Positions 32,889 to 42,254 are shown, counted from the first letter of the stretch. The stretch: DNA of 64,000 bases from JAYPHU01 sp038127535 (GCA_038127535.1 JAYPHU010000020.1:5963-69962), one strand, 5' to 3'. Notes: a model not told the origin generated them from the letters alone. A program made the numbers and translations.

Positions 32889-33842
32889 ATGGTGAGCGAC
32901 GCAACCACAGAGACTGGACGGCAAGACGCTTTCCAAGCCAGTGATATCCCAAAAGGGGGATGGGTCGACACGTGGGTGCCCGCAGCATTAAGGCCTTACG
33001 TCCGTATGGCACGGTTCGACCGGCCCATCGGCACCTGGCTGTTGCTGTTTCCCTGCTGGTGGTCTTTGGCCTTCGCCTACCAGGACTGGACCGAAGTCAG
33101 CCGATTTGTCTGGTTCTTTGTGCTGTTCGGGATCGGCGCGACGATCATGCGGGGCGCCGGCTGCACCTTTAACGACATTACCGACCGGAACTTCGACGGC
33201 AAGGTCGCCCGGACCGCCGACCGGCCCATCCCGTCGGGCCAAGTCAGCGTGCGGCAAGCCGTTCTCTACATGATCATTCTGAACCTGATCGGCTTCATCG
33301 TTCTGATCCAGTTCAACGTCTTCGCCGTCGCCGTCGGTGTGGCCTCGCTGGCCCTGGTGGCCATCTATCCGTTCATGAAGCGCGTGACCTATTGGCCGCA
33401 GTTTTTCTTAGGGCTCGCCTTTAATTGGGGCGCGCTGTTGGGCTGGGCGGCGGTGCGCGGTGATCTGCAGGGACCGGCTTTGGTGCTCTATATCGGTGGG
33501 ATTCTCTGGACGTTGGGCTACGATACGATCTACGCCCACCAGGACAAGGAAGATGATCTGTTCGTCGGCATTAAGTCTTCGGCTATCCGCTTGGGCGCGG
33601 GGACCCGGCCCTGGCTGTTTCTATTTTACGGAGGCGCGGCGGTGCTGTTCTCGGTCACCGGCTGGATGCTGGGCCTGAGCTGGCCGTTCTACGTGGCGAT
33701 GGTACTGGCGGCGATCCAACTCGCGTGGCAGGCGTGGGACGTGGATATCGATGATCCAGTGGATTGTTTGCGCAAGTTCAAATCCAACCGGCTGTTCAGT
33801 TGGATATTCCTGGCCGGGATCATCCTCGGCCACATTGTCTAG
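32889..33842 (+). CDS. ubiA: 4-hydroxybenzoate polyprenyltransferase
   Basis: A 317-residue inner-membrane enzyme that prenylates 4-hydroxybenzoate in ubiquinone synthesis. Both Asp-rich Mg-diphosphate motifs are present: NDITDRNFDGKVARTADRPI near residue 97 and DTIYAHQDKEDD near 215. About eight membrane helices are visible. It lies just after the chorismate mutase gene, so two chorismate-derived pathways sit together. Confidence 0.95.
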   Translation: MVSDATTETGRQDAFQASDIPKGGWVDTWVPAALRPYVRMARFDRPIGTWLLLFPCWWSLAFAYQDWTEVSRFVWFFVLFGIGATIMRGAGCTFNDITDRNFDGKVARTADRPIPSGQVSVRQAVLYMIILNLIGFIVLIQFNVFAVAVGVASLALVAIYPFMKRVTYWPQFFLGLAFNWGALLGWAAVRGDLQGPALVLYIGGILWTLGYDTIYAHQDKEDDLFVGIKSSAIRLGAGTRPWLFLFYGGAAVLFSVTGWMLGLSWPFYVAMVLAAIQLAWQAWDVDIDDPVDCLRKFKSNRLFSWIFLAGIILGHIV

Positions 33843-33852
33843 GGGAGAGGTA

Positions 33853-34578
33853 ATGGCGACCTTTGTGCTGATCCATGGGGCGTTTCACGGCGCCTGGTGC
33901 TGGGAACGGGTCACGCCGCTGCTGCAGGACAAGGGCCATCGGGTGTTCGCCCCCGACATGCCGGGACGGGGCGACGATGACGCCGATCTCCGCACAGTCA
34001 CGCTCGACGACTACATGACCCGCATCGGAGTGGTGCTGAGTCAGGTGGAGGAGCCAGCGATCATGGTCGGGCACTCCCTGGGCGGCATCAGCATCACCCA
34101 GGCCGGCGAAATTTACACCAGCCAAATCGCCAAGCTGGTGTATCTCACCGCCTTTATCCCCGCCAGCGGGGAGAGCCGGGCCAGCATGCGGATCGCCCAA
34201 TCGCCGCCCGCGTGGGCCGGCAGCCGGGAGATGTCCGAAGATGGGGCCGCTATGTCGTTCACGGACGAGGCCATTGGTCCGATATTTTATAACGATTGAG
34301 ATGAGGAGACTCTCGCCTGGGTCAAAGCCCGGTTGAAGCCTCAGGCTACGGCCATCTCCAACGCAGCCGTACAGACGACGGCGGAGAAATGGGGGACGAT
34401 CCCCCGCGCCTTTATCGCCTGCACCCTGGATCAGGCTATACCGCTGGAGCAGCAGCAGGCCTGCTGGGAGCGCTATCTCTGTGATCCGGTGATCACCATG
34501 GAGACCAGCCATTCGCCGTTTATGTCGCAGCCGGCGGAACTGGCCGGCTATCTGGACGCCATCGCCGCCGGGATTTAG
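33853..34578 (+). pseudogene. Alpha/beta hydrolase interrupted by TGA at a conserved Cys (pseudogene or selenoprotein)
   Basis: 242 codons from the ATG at 33853 (GGAGAGG upstream) with one in-frame TGA at 34297-34299, codon 149. N-terminal part: FVLIHGAFHGAWCW, VGHSLGGISITQAGE (nucleophile Ser near 77), LTAFIPASGES. After the TGA the frame continues DEETLAWVKARLKPQ and ends with the conserved METSHSPFMSQP carrying the catalytic His. In relatives I know, the motif here is FYxDC, so TGA replaces a conserved Cys. A 6-bp hairpin follows at 34317-34332, but its loop starts with C, not G. Nonsense mutation is the simpler reading. Confidence 0.65.
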
Positions 34579-34677
34579 AGCACGTCGGCGTATTCTGGTG
34601 ATTGAAAAACCGGGTCTGAGCCTGTAGAGACAGGGCCAATTCTTCACGCGTAAATCTCGGATCAACAGGGGACACCC

Positions 34678-35778
34678 ATGCTTTTCAAGTGCGACTCTCA
34701 TCACGGCGCGGCCCACGCGCCGGCGGATCACAACCACGCCACCACGGTCACCGACGGTAAGAAACATTTCACCGTAGATATCCATTGCCACATTCATGTG
34801 CCGGACGCCGACAAGATGCTGCAGCAGCTATCCCCGGAAGACACCGGCCGGCTGATGGTGGACACCAACCCGATCACCGCCGAGATCAACAAGAAGCAGC
34901 AGGAGAGCATCCTGCCGCAGTTGACCGATTCCGCCGTGCGCCTCGCCGATATGGATAAGCAAGGAATCGACGTGCAGGCCATTTCCCCGTCGCCCTTTCA
35001 CTACAATTACGGCTATCCGGCGGAATTCGCCCGGGACACGTCCAAGGTGGTCAATGACCGGGTCGCCGAAGTTGTCGGGGAGCACCCGGACCGCTTCGTC
35101 GGGCTGGGCACCGTACCGCTGCAGGACGGCGACATGGCCGTTGCCGAGCTGGAACGCTGCGTCAACGAGCTGGGCTTCAAGGGGGTGGAGATTTCCACCA
35201 ACGTGGCCGGTAAGGAACTGACCCGCGCCGGGCTGGAGAAGTTTTTCGCCCGGGTCGAGGAACTGGACGCGATGATCTTCATGCATCCCATCGGCACCTC
35301 GTTTAGGGACCGGATGGACGATCACTATTTCCGTAACACCATCGGCCACCCGCTGGATTCGGCTGTGGCTGTCGGTCACCTGGTGTTTGACGGCTATCTG
35401 GAAAAGTATCCGGGCATCAAAATCTGCATCGCCCACGGCGGCGGATACATCCCGGCCTACTACGGCCGGTTCGACCATCCGTATCACCTGCGGGACGACT
35501 GCCGTGTGAACATTTCAAAGGCGCCGACGGAATATATCCAGAAGCTCTATTTCGACACGGTGGTTTTCACCGAGACCCAATTGCGCCACATGATCGAAGT
35601 GTGGGGCGCCGATCACGTGGTGATGGGCACGGACTACCCCTACGACATGGCGGAGCCTGATCCGGTCGGCCACGTCAATTCGGTGAAGGGTCTGAGCGAC
35701 GACGACAAGGCGCTGGTCATGGGCGGCAATGCAGCCAAGCTTCTGAACATCGACGCGTCGGCCTTCGCCCGGTCTTAA
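34678..35778 (+). CDS. Amidohydrolase-family protein (ACMSD-like TIM barrel)
   Basis: A 366-residue metal-dependent TIM-barrel enzyme. Metal ligands are visible as HxH in DIHCHIHVPD near residue 36, His in IFMHPIGTSF near 200, His in IAHGGGYIPAYYGRFDHPY near 262 and Asp in MGTDYPYDM near 320. This set is that of aminocarboxymuconate-semialdehyde decarboxylases and related aromatic decarboxylases/hydrolases. The first 30 residues are His-rich and do not belong to the usual fold. The substrate is unknown. It stands alone downstream of the interrupted hydrolase. Confidence 0.85.
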   Translation: MLFKCDSHHGAAHAPADHNHATTVTDGKKHFTVDIHCHIHVPDADKMLQQLSPEDTGRLMVDTNPITAEINKKQQESILPQLTDSAVRLADMDKQGIDVQAISPSPFHYNYGYPAEFARDTSKVVNDRVAEVVGEHPDRFVGLGTVPLQDGDMAVAELERCVNELGFKGVEISTNVAGKELTRAGLEKFFARVEELDAMIFMHPIGTSFRDRMDDHYFRNTIGHPLDSAVAVGHLVFDGYLEKYPGIKICIAHGGGYIPAYYGRFDHPYHLRDDCRVNISKAPTEYIQKLYFDTVVFTETQLRHMIEVWGADHVVMGTDYPYDMAEPDPVGHVNSVKGLSDDDKALVMGGNAAKLLNIDASAFARS

Positions 35779-35788
35779 ATTCTAGGAA

Positions 35789-36886
35789 TTAGCTCCCGCT
35801 GTCCTCGACCAAGCGCGGTCCGGGCGGTGGGGCAAGGTCTTCGGCGGACCCGCTCTCGCCCATTTCGATCTCGGTTATTTTTTCGCCCCGGCTGGTCACC
35901 TTGCCGGCGGAAATGCGGATTTGCCGTAGATCGTCATCGGCTTGGCTCATGTGCCGTTGTAGCTTGTCGACCCGGTCGTCCAGCCGGGTGACGTCTTCCA
36001 GCATTTTCAGCACCTCTTCCTGGATGACGCCGGCCTGTTCCCGCATATGGACGTCTTTTAAGACTGCGCGCACGGTGTTCAGTGTCGCCATCAGGGTGGT
36101 CGGGGAGACGATCCAGACCTTAGCCCGGAAGGAGCGCTCCACCACGTCCGGCAGGCTGGCGTGCAGCTCCGCATAAACGGCTTCGGACGGCAGGAACATC
36201 AGCGCTGATTCCGCCGTCTCGCCGGGGACGATGTATCTCTCCGCGATGTCCTGGACGTGCTTGGTCACCGCCTGGCCGAAGGCTCTGAGCGCCCGCTGCT
36301 TGGCGTCGTCGTCCTGGGCGTTCCTGAGCGCGTGATAGCTTTCCAGGGGAAACTTGGAGTCGATGACAATGGGCCCCGGCGGATTGGGCAGGTCCAGCAG
36401 GCAATCCGCCCGTCTTCCATTGCCCAGTTGCGCCTGAAAGTTATAGGCGTTGGGCGGCAGGATGCCGGAGACCAGATCGTTCAACTGAATTTCGCCGAAG
36501 GCGCCCCGCGCTTGTTTGTTCGACAGGATATCTTGTAATCCCACCACCTGTTGGGAGAGATCGGTGATCTTCTGCTGGGCGGAGTCGATCACCGCTAGAC
36601 GCTCATGCAGTTCCTTGAGCGTCTTGCCGGTGCGTTCGGTTTGTTGCGTCAGCCCGTCGCCGAGCCGCTTGGAGAACGTTTCGATCCGGTCGTTCATGTC
36701 GGTCTGCGCCTGTTGCATCCGTCCGGAAAGCTCGGATTGAGAGGCGGACAACCGCTCCGCCGTCTCCGAGACCTGCATCAGCCGGTTGAGGGTCTCGGCC
36801 CGCGCCTTATCCCCTTTGAGGACGACGACGAACATGCCAACGACCATCAGGCCCAGAACAACAAGAAGAATTGTCTGTAAGTCCAT
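35789..36886 (-). CDS. rmuC: DNA recombination protein RmuC
   Basis: A 365-residue protein with an N-terminal membrane anchor (about residues 4-24), a long coiled coil (about 30-135) and a nuclease-like domain. The domain shows RGAFGEIQLNDLVSGILPPNAYNFQ, RADCLLDLPNPPGPIVIDSKFPLESYHAL and MFLPSEAVYAELHASLPDV. RmuC limits inversions at short inverted repeats. The start is the ATG at 36886 with AGGA upstream; a longer frame from 36982 is unlikely. Divergent from def. Confidence 0.93.
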   Translation of the reverse strand: MDLQTILLVVLGLMVVGMFVVVLKGDKARAETLNRLMQVSETAERLSASQSELSGRMQQAQTDMNDRIETFSKRLGDGLTQQTERTGKTLKELHERLAVIDSAQQKITDLSQQVVGLQDILSNKQARGAFGEIQLNDLVSGILPPNAYNFQAQLGNGRRADCLLDLPNPPGPIVIDSKFPLESYHALRNAQDDDAKQRALRAFGQAVTKHVQDIAERYIVPGETAESALMFLPSEAVYAELHASLPDVVERSFRAKVWIVSPTTLMATLNTVRAVLKDVHMREQAGVIQEEVLKMLEDVTRLDDRVDKLQRHMSQADDDLRQIRISAGKVTSRGEKITEIEMGESGSAEDLAPPPGPRLVEDSGS

Positions 36887-37011
36887 GGCGGGAATCCTGC
36901 CCGAGTCGTGGTTGCACTGCAACGGCGCATTTGCCGGAGGGTGCGTGGCCTTGACCCCGACCGGTCCCTGGCCTATCTCCATGACAACAGCGTGTAAATT
37001 CAGAGGTTTAA

Positions 37012-37533
37012 ATGGCGGTTTTGCCGATCATTGTCGCGCCTGATCCCCGGCTCAAGGTTGAATGCGAGCCGGTAGAGGAGATCACGCCGGAGCTTCAAAA
37101 GCTCATGGACGATATGCTCGACACGATGTACGACGCGCCGGGCATCGGTCTGGCCGCGCCGCAGATCGGCGTGACCAAGCGCATTCTAGTGGCCGATGTC
37201 TCCAAAACCGAAGAGCGCGCGCCGCATAAGCTGATTAACCCGGAAATCGTCGCCGCGTCGGAAGAGCTGTTTGAATACGAAGAAGGCTGCCTGTCGCTCC
37301 CTGAACAGTACGCGGAGGTGACCCGCCCCAAGCATGTGACCATCGGCTACACCGATGAGAACGGCGATAAGAAAGAGCTGGAGTGTGAAGGTCTCCTGGC
37401 GGTCTGCCTGCAGCACGAGATGGATCACCTGGACGGCATTTTGTTTGTGGACCACCTGTCCATGCTCAAGCGCAACGTGATCCTGCGCAAACTCCAGAAA
37501 TGGAAAAAAATGCAGCAGAAGGAGGCGGGTTGA
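37012..37533 (+). CDS. def: Peptide deformylase
   Basis: A 173-residue metalloenzyme removing the N-formyl group from nascent proteins. All three motifs are intact: GIGLAAPQIGV near residue 44, EGCLSLP near 94 and QHEMDHLDGILF near 137, giving the Cys/His/His metal site and catalytic Glu. It is followed 13 bp later by fmt, the formylating enzyme, the classical pairing. A GCGGG/CCCGC hairpin lies between its stop and the fmt start. Confidence 0.97.
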   Translation: MAVLPIIVAPDPRLKVECEPVEEITPELQKLMDDMLDTMYDAPGIGLAAPQIGVTKRILVADVSKTEERAPHKLINPEIVAASEELFEYEEGCLSLPEQYAEVTRPKHVTIGYTDENGDKKELECEGLLAVCLQHEMDHLDGILFVDHLSMLKRNVILRKLQKWKKMQQKEAG

Positions 37534-37546
37534 TTTCCCGCCCGTC

Positions 37547-38476
37547 ATGATGACGCAGCCGCTGCGACTTGCCTTTATGGGCACCCCCGATTTTTCCGTT
37601 CCCATCCTGACGGCTTTGATCGACGCCGGGCATGAGATCGCAGCCGTCTATTGCCAGCCGCCCCGCGCCGCGGGCCGTGGCCAAAAGGAACGCTTATCGC
37701 CCGTCCATGCCGCGGCGGAGGTGCGCGGGATCGAGGTGCGCACGCCCTTAAACTTCAAATCAGAAGGCGACGTGACGGGTTTTGCCGCGTTGGAGTTGGA
37801 TGTGGCGGTGGTGGCGGCCTACGGGCTGATCCTGCCCGCCGCCATCTTGGAGGCCCCGAAACTGGGCTGCCTTAATGTGCATGCGTCCTTATTGCCCCGC
37901 TGGCGGGGGGCTGCGCCCATCCAGCGCGCAATCCTGGCGGGTGATGGGGAAACGGGGGTCACCATCATGCAGATGGACGAAGGTCTGGATACGGGCAATA
38001 TGCTGATGAAAGAGAGCCTGCCAATCACGTCTGAGACCACCGCCGGTAGCCTGCACGATGCGCTCTCCGAGATGGGCGCGGCGTTGATCGTCAATGCCGT
38101 GGCGGGCTTGAGCGCCGGCGAGATCACGCCGGTCACTCAGCCCGATGACGGGGTCACGTATGCACAGAAGATCGATAAGGCGGAAAGCCGGATCGACTGG
38201 AATAAACCTGCGGCGGAGATCGACCGGCAAATCCGCGCCTTCGCGCCGTGGCCGGGCGCCTGGTTTGAGCACAAAGGGACACGGATCAAGATTCTGGCGG
38301 CCACACCCGTGTCAAACGCGGGTGCGCCCGGCACCCTTCTGGATGACGCCGTGACCATCGCCTGTGGGGAGGGGGCAATATCGATCAGCCGGTTGCAGCG
38401 CGCCGGCAAAGGCCCTATGACCGCCGGGGAGTTCCTCAAAGGCTATGACCTGCCCGCCGGCACGGTGCTGGCGTAA
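37547..38476 (+). CDS. fmt: Methionyl-tRNA formyltransferase
   Basis: A 309-residue enzyme that formylates initiator Met-tRNA. It has the formyltransferase domain with LAFMGTPDFSVPIL at the start, the folate/catalytic block NVHASLLPRWRGAAPIQRAI near residue 107, and VTIMQMDEGLDTGNML near 137. The C-terminal OB-like tRNA domain begins at about 205. Two ATGs in a row (37547, 37550) could start it. The Shine-Dalgarno AAGGAGG lies about 20 nt upstream, but a small hairpin in between could bring it close. Confidence 0.96.
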   Translation: MMTQPLRLAFMGTPDFSVPILTALIDAGHEIAAVYCQPPRAAGRGQKERLSPVHAAAEVRGIEVRTPLNFKSEGDVTGFAALELDVAVVAAYGLILPAAILEAPKLGCLNVHASLLPRWRGAAPIQRAILAGDGETGVTIMQMDEGLDTGNMLMKESLPITSETTAGSLHDALSEMGAALIVNAVAGLSAGEITPVTQPDDGVTYAQKIDKAESRIDWNKPAAEIDRQIRAFAPWPGAWFEHKGTRIKILAATPVSNAGAPGTLLDDAVTIACGEGAISISRLQRAGKGPMTAGEFLKGYDLPAGTVLA

Positions 38477-38481
38477 CCGCC

Positions 38482-39219
38482 ATGGCCCGCTTCAAGCTCA
38501 CCCTGGAATATGAAGGCGGCGGTTTCGTCGGCTGGCAGCGCCAGACCAACGGTCTGTCGGTCCAGCAAGTTGTCGAAGAAGCCTTCCAGAAGTTCTGCGG
38601 CGAAGACATCACAACCCATGTGGCGGGCCGCACCGACGCGGGCGTGCACGCCACCGGCCAAGTGTGCCATTCCGATATCGAGAAAGAGACGGACGCCGAT
38701 ACGGTGCGCGATGCGCTCAATTTCCATATGAAGCCTCATGCCGTTAGTGTGCTGGCGGTGGAGGAAGTCTCCGACGAGTTTCACGCCCGCTTTTCCGCCA
38801 CGTCCCGGGCCTATACCTATAAAATTCTCAACCGCCGTCCGCCGCCGGCCATCGGCGCGCGGCTGGTCTGGTGGGTGCCCCAGGACCTGGACGCGGACGC
38901 CATGCACGCAGGCGCGCAGCATCTGCTCGGCAATCATGATTTCACGACGTTTCGCGCCGCCGGGTGTCAGGCGGACAGTCCGGTGAAAACCCTCGATGAA
39001 TTCAACGTCGAACGGGATGGGGAGTATGTTTTCATCCACGCCAAGGCCCGCTCGTTCCTTTATCATCAGGTACGCAACATGGTGGGTTCGTTGAAGCTGG
39101 TGGGCGAGGGCAAGTGGCCGGCCGACAAGATGGCGGACGTTCTGGCCGCTTGTGACCGCGCCGCGGGCGGTCCCACCGCGCCGCCGGAAGGGCTCTATTT
39201 GACGCGGGTGACCTACTAA
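38482..39219 (+). CDS. truA: tRNA pseudouridine(38-40) synthase
   Basis: A 245-residue pseudouridine synthase acting on positions 38-40 of tRNA anticodon arms. The catalytic motif AGRTDAGVHATGQVCH is near residue 50 with the essential Asp. SATSRAYTYKILNR near 105 and FLYHQVRNMVGSLKLVGEG near 193 are also typical. The start lies 5 bp after the fmt stop, so def-fmt-truA form an operon. Confidence 0.96.
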   Translation: MARFKLTLEYEGGGFVGWQRQTNGLSVQQVVEEAFQKFCGEDITTHVAGRTDAGVHATGQVCHSDIEKETDADTVRDALNFHMKPHAVSVLAVEEVSDEFHARFSATSRAYTYKILNRRPPPAIGARLVWWVPQDLDADAMHAGAQHLLGNHDFTTFRAAGCQADSPVKTLDEFNVERDGEYVFIHAKARSFLYHQVRNMVGSLKLVGEGKWPADKMADVLAACDRAAGGPTAPPEGLYLTRVTY

Positions 39220-39315
39220 CTTGTTTCCGGGATAAGCATTGATTGTCGGGGCTGAATCTGAGAAGTATCCGCCAGGCCCTGACCGGCCGTTCCATGATCC
39301 GAAAGCCGTTATCCT

Positions 39316-40707
39316 GTGATCCTTCTAAAGAGCCCGTCCAAGTCCATCTTCAGGCTGACCCTGATCGGCTGCGTCATCCTGCTGGCGCTGCCCGCCAATG
39401 ACGCCGTAGACCCGCTCGTCCTGCGTTCGGCGGCGGTGATCCTGCTGGCCATCGGGCTTTGGTCGACGGCGGTGGTGCCGTCCTTCATGGGCTCGCTGAT
39501 CTTTATGTTTGCCGCCATGGTCGCGGCCATCGCGCCGGCCAATGTGGTGTTCTCGGGATTTCATTCCGGCGCTATGTGGCTGGTGTTCGGCGGCTTGGTG
39601 GTCGGTCTCGGCGTGAAGCGATCCGGCCTTGATGTCCGGCTGGTGGAGGCGTTGCTGCACCGTATCCCGACCTCCTATGTGGGGACCATCTATGGGGTGT
39701 TTTGGGCGGCTTTCTCCCTGGCGTGGATCGTGCCGTCTGCCGCCGGCCGGGTGGCGCTCCTCGTGCCGATTATGCTGTCCCTGGCCGACAAGCTGGGCTT
39801 TGAAGAGGGATCCAGGGGCCGGGCCGGTCTCGTCCTGGCCGCCGCCATGGGCACCATGGCCCCCGCGTTCGCCATCCTGCCCGCCAATGTGCCCAATATG
39901 AGCCTGTTCGGCGCGGTGGAGAGCCTCTATCACATCCGCCTGACCTATACCGACTATCTGTTGCTCAATTTCCCGGTAATCGCCGTCGGCGCGTTGATCT
40001 TTTATCCGGCGCTGCTGTCTTTCATGTTCAAGGATACGCCGGCGGCGCGGGAGCAAAGTGTCGCCGCCACACCCTGGAAAGAGGACGAGGTGCGGCTGTT
40101 ACTGATCGTCGCCGTGGCGCTGGTCCTCTGGATCACCGACACGTTGCACGGCATTTCGCCGGCCTGGGTGTCTCTGGGCGCGGCGCTGGTCTGCGTGGCC
40201 CCCCGGATCGGCATGCTGCCGCCCTCGGCCTTGGGCAAGGATATCGATTTTACCCCGCTGTTGTTTTTGGCCGGCGTCATCGGCCTGGGCGGCGTGGCGA
40301 CACATACCGGCGTCGGCAATCTGATCGCCGAGTTCCTGCTGACCAACGTGCCGCTGCACCATGGCCAGGACGGGGAAAACTTCGGCATCATCGCGGCGAT
40401 CGCCACGGTGATCGGTCTGTTCACCACCATGCCGGCCCAACCCGCCATCATGGCCCCCATGGCCGAAGCCATGGCGAAGGCGTCCGGCTGGTCGTTGATG
40501 AGTGTCTTGATGGCGCCGGTGGTCACTTGGACCATGTTCCCGTTCTTTTATCAGGCCCCGCCCGTGGTCCTCGCCGTCGCGCTCGGCAACCTTCGCATCA
40601 GCTGGGTCATCAAAATGCTGGTGGCCTACATGGTGATCAGCGCGGTGATCCTGCTACCGCTGCACTTCCTCTGGGGACAGTATCTCGGCTACTTCACGGC
40701 AGGGTAA
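39316..40707 (+). CDS. SLC13/DASS-type anion transporter
   Basis: A 463-residue inner-membrane protein with about 11-12 hydrophobic segments. The two-repeat layout (PANVVFSGFHSGAMWLVFGGLVVGLGVKRSG in the first half, LFLAGVIGLGGVATHTGVGNL in the second) and the Ser/Asn/Pro-rich re-entrant loops resemble the divalent anion:sodium symporter family. This family imports dicarboxylates, sulfate or sulfonates; the substrate is unknown here. The start is the GTG at 39316, 96 bp after truA, so it may belong to a separate transcript. Confidence 0.78.
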   Translation: MILLKSPSKSIFRLTLIGCVILLALPANDAVDPLVLRSAAVILLAIGLWSTAVVPSFMGSLIFMFAAMVAAIAPANVVFSGFHSGAMWLVFGGLVVGLGVKRSGLDVRLVEALLHRIPTSYVGTIYGVFWAAFSLAWIVPSAAGRVALLVPIMLSLADKLGFEEGSRGRAGLVLAAAMGTMAPAFAILPANVPNMSLFGAVESLYHIRLTYTDYLLLNFPVIAVGALIFYPALLSFMFKDTPAAREQSVAATPWKEDEVRLLLIVAVALVLWITDTLHGISPAWVSLGAALVCVAPRIGMLPPSALGKDIDFTPLLFLAGVIGLGGVATHTGVGNLIAEFLLTNVPLHHGQDGENFGIIAAIATVIGLFTTMPAQPAIMAPMAEAMAKASGWSLMSVLMAPVVTWTMFPFFYQAPPVVLAVALGNLRISWVIKMLVAYMVISAVILLPLHFLWGQYLGYFTAG

Positions 40708-40710
40708 ACT

Positions 40711-41352
40711 TTACGGCTTCCCTAGTTTGGCGCTTGGCCGCGCGTTCACTAATTCATACCAGCGCGCGGTGTTCGTATGCACTGCTTCGTCCCAGGGCAG
40801 GCCCATGCGGGTAGTGAAATCCAGGCTGATCTGCGCGGTGATGTCGGCGATGGTGTAGTAGTCCGTGGCCACATAGTCGCTTTCGCCCAAACGTTCGTTT
40901 AGGAAATTGTGGAAATGGGCGACCCGCTTTTTGCCGCGCTCCGCCAGTTCAGGGATCTGGTCATGATTGACCGGCCCAGTCAGTCCCCGGCCCTTCATCC
41001 GTTCAACCGTATTGCGGAGATACTCCGCGCCGGCCAGGAAGCCGTCCCACTCCATCCGATGTTCCCACATGGCGATGACGGCTTTCTCCTTCGGGTCCCG
41101 GCCCATCAATGGCGGCTCTGGATAGGCCTCTTCCAGATAGCGGCAGCAGGCGATGGACTCGCTGATCAGCGTGCCATCGTCCAGTTCCAGTACGGGGATG
41201 GTCCGCCACGGGTTCAGCGCCTTGAAACCATCTTCAAGTTGGGCCCGGTTCATCAGGTCCACTTCGATGGTTTCAATCTCCAGGCCTTTCTCGGCGATGA
41301 AGATGCGGACCCGGCGGGGGCTCGGCGCGGTGGCGCAGTCGTAAAAGCGCAT
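40711..41352 (-). CDS. Glutathione S-transferase family protein
   Basis: A 213-residue GST. Its N-terminal fold starts MRFYDCATAPSPRRVRIFIAEKG (Ser11 or a neighbour as candidate catalytic residue). NPWRTIPVLELDDGTLISESIACCRYLEE is at about 49-76, and the C-terminal domain has YTIADITAQISLDFTTRMG. It is convergent with the SLC13-like transporter and ends 3 bp from it. The FAH-family gene lies 5 bp upstream on the same strand. That neighbour makes a role in handling a toxic or aromatic metabolite possible; this is inference. Confidence 0.86.
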   Translation of the reverse strand: MRFYDCATAPSPRRVRIFIAEKGLEIETIEVDLMNRAQLEDGFKALNPWRTIPVLELDDGTLISESIACCRYLEEAYPEPPLMGRDPKEKAVIAMWEHRMEWDGFLAGAEYLRNTVERMKGRGLTGPVNHDQIPELAERGKKRVAHFHNFLNERLGESDYVATDYYTIADITAQISLDFTTRMGLPWDEAVHTNTARWYELVNARPSAKLGKP

Positions 41353-41357
41353 TCCTT

Positions 41358-42254
41358 TTACTCCACTTTGTTCTCGATGGCGCCGATGGGTTCGATATTC
41401 ACCCGGACCACGTCGCCTTTCTGTAGGAACACCGGTGGCTTGAAGCCGATGCCGACACCGACCGGCGTGCCGGTGACGATGATGTCGCCGGGCAGCATCG
41501 TAATGCCGGCGGAGATGGTTTCGATCAGGGTCGGAATATTAAATATCAGCGCTGAACAGGATGAGTCCTGCCGGCGCTCGCCGTTCACATCTGTCGTCAG
41601 GTAGAACGTATCCGGATGACCGGCCTCGTCGGCGGTGAGAATACATGGCCCCATCGGGCAATATCCGTCGAGCCCCTTGCCGATGAACCATTGCTTGTGC
41701 TGATGCTGCAGGGTGCGGGCGGTCACGTCGTTGCTGGTGGAGTAGCCGTAGACATAGTCGAACGCCTCGTCCTTTTTGATGCCCCGGCCTTCCTTGCCGA
41801 TGATCACCGCCAGCTCGCCCTCGTAGTCGGTGGAGTTGGTGTGATCCAGATAGGACGGGATCGGATCGAAGGGCCCCGACATGCTGGTCGTCGCCTTGGT
41901 GAAGATGATCGGATCATCGGGTACGGCGGTCGTGCCCGACGTGGCGTCGAAGCCGGAATCATGAAATTCCTGCGCATGCTCGTGATAATTCCGGCCCACC
42001 GCCATGATATCGCGGAGCGGGTTGGGGATCGGCGACTTCAGGCTAACATCGTCCAGCCTCACTTTTGCGTCATCCCCGGCGGACGCGACGGCCTTGGCCG
42101 CTTGATCCAAACCGGCTTGGCCCAGATTAATAAACGCCAGCATGTCGCCGGGCAGATCCGGATCGACCTTGGCAAAATTCACGATTGTGCCGCTGTCTTG
42201 ATCAAGCGCGCCGATACAATCCGCGCCGTCATGGGTAAAAGTTACAAGTCTCAT
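41358..42254 (-). CDS. Fumarylacetoacetate hydrolase-family protein
   Basis: A 298-residue FAH-fold protein. The N-terminal cap (MRLVTFTHDGADCIGALDQD) is followed by the core, with metal-binding acids seen in STDYEGELAVIIGKEGRGI (near 143) and YGYSTSNDVTARTLQ (near 169) and the late PGDIIVTGTPVGVGIGF (near 257). Members hydrolyse or decarboxylate 2-oxo acids such as fumarylpyruvate, oxaloacetate or 2-hydroxyhepta-dienedioate. The reaction here is open. It is cotranscribed with a GST, as are maleylpyruvate-type catabolic genes, but no ring-cleaving dioxygenase is near. Confidence 0.87.
   Translation of the reverse strand: MRLVTFTHDGADCIGALDQDSGTIVNFAKVDPDLPGDMLAFINLGQAGLDQAAKAVASAGDDAKVRLDDVSLKSPIPNPLRDIMAVGRNYHEHAQEFHDSGFDATSGTTAVPDDPIIFTKATTSMSGPFDPIPSYLDHTNSTDYEGELAVIIGKEGRGIKKDEAFDYVYGYSTSNDVTARTLQHQHKQWFIGKGLDGYCPMGPCILTADEAGHPDTFYLTTDVNGERRQDSSCSALIFNIPTLIETISAGITMLPGDIIVTGTPVGVGIGFKPPVFLQKGDVVRVNIEPIGAIENKVE

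Noticed and set aside
21837..34578. Reassignment of UGA as a sense codon in this organism
   Set aside because: TGA clearly ends many intact genes here (for example the GT4 gene, the thrS leader peptide and the GT9 gene), so the standard code applies.
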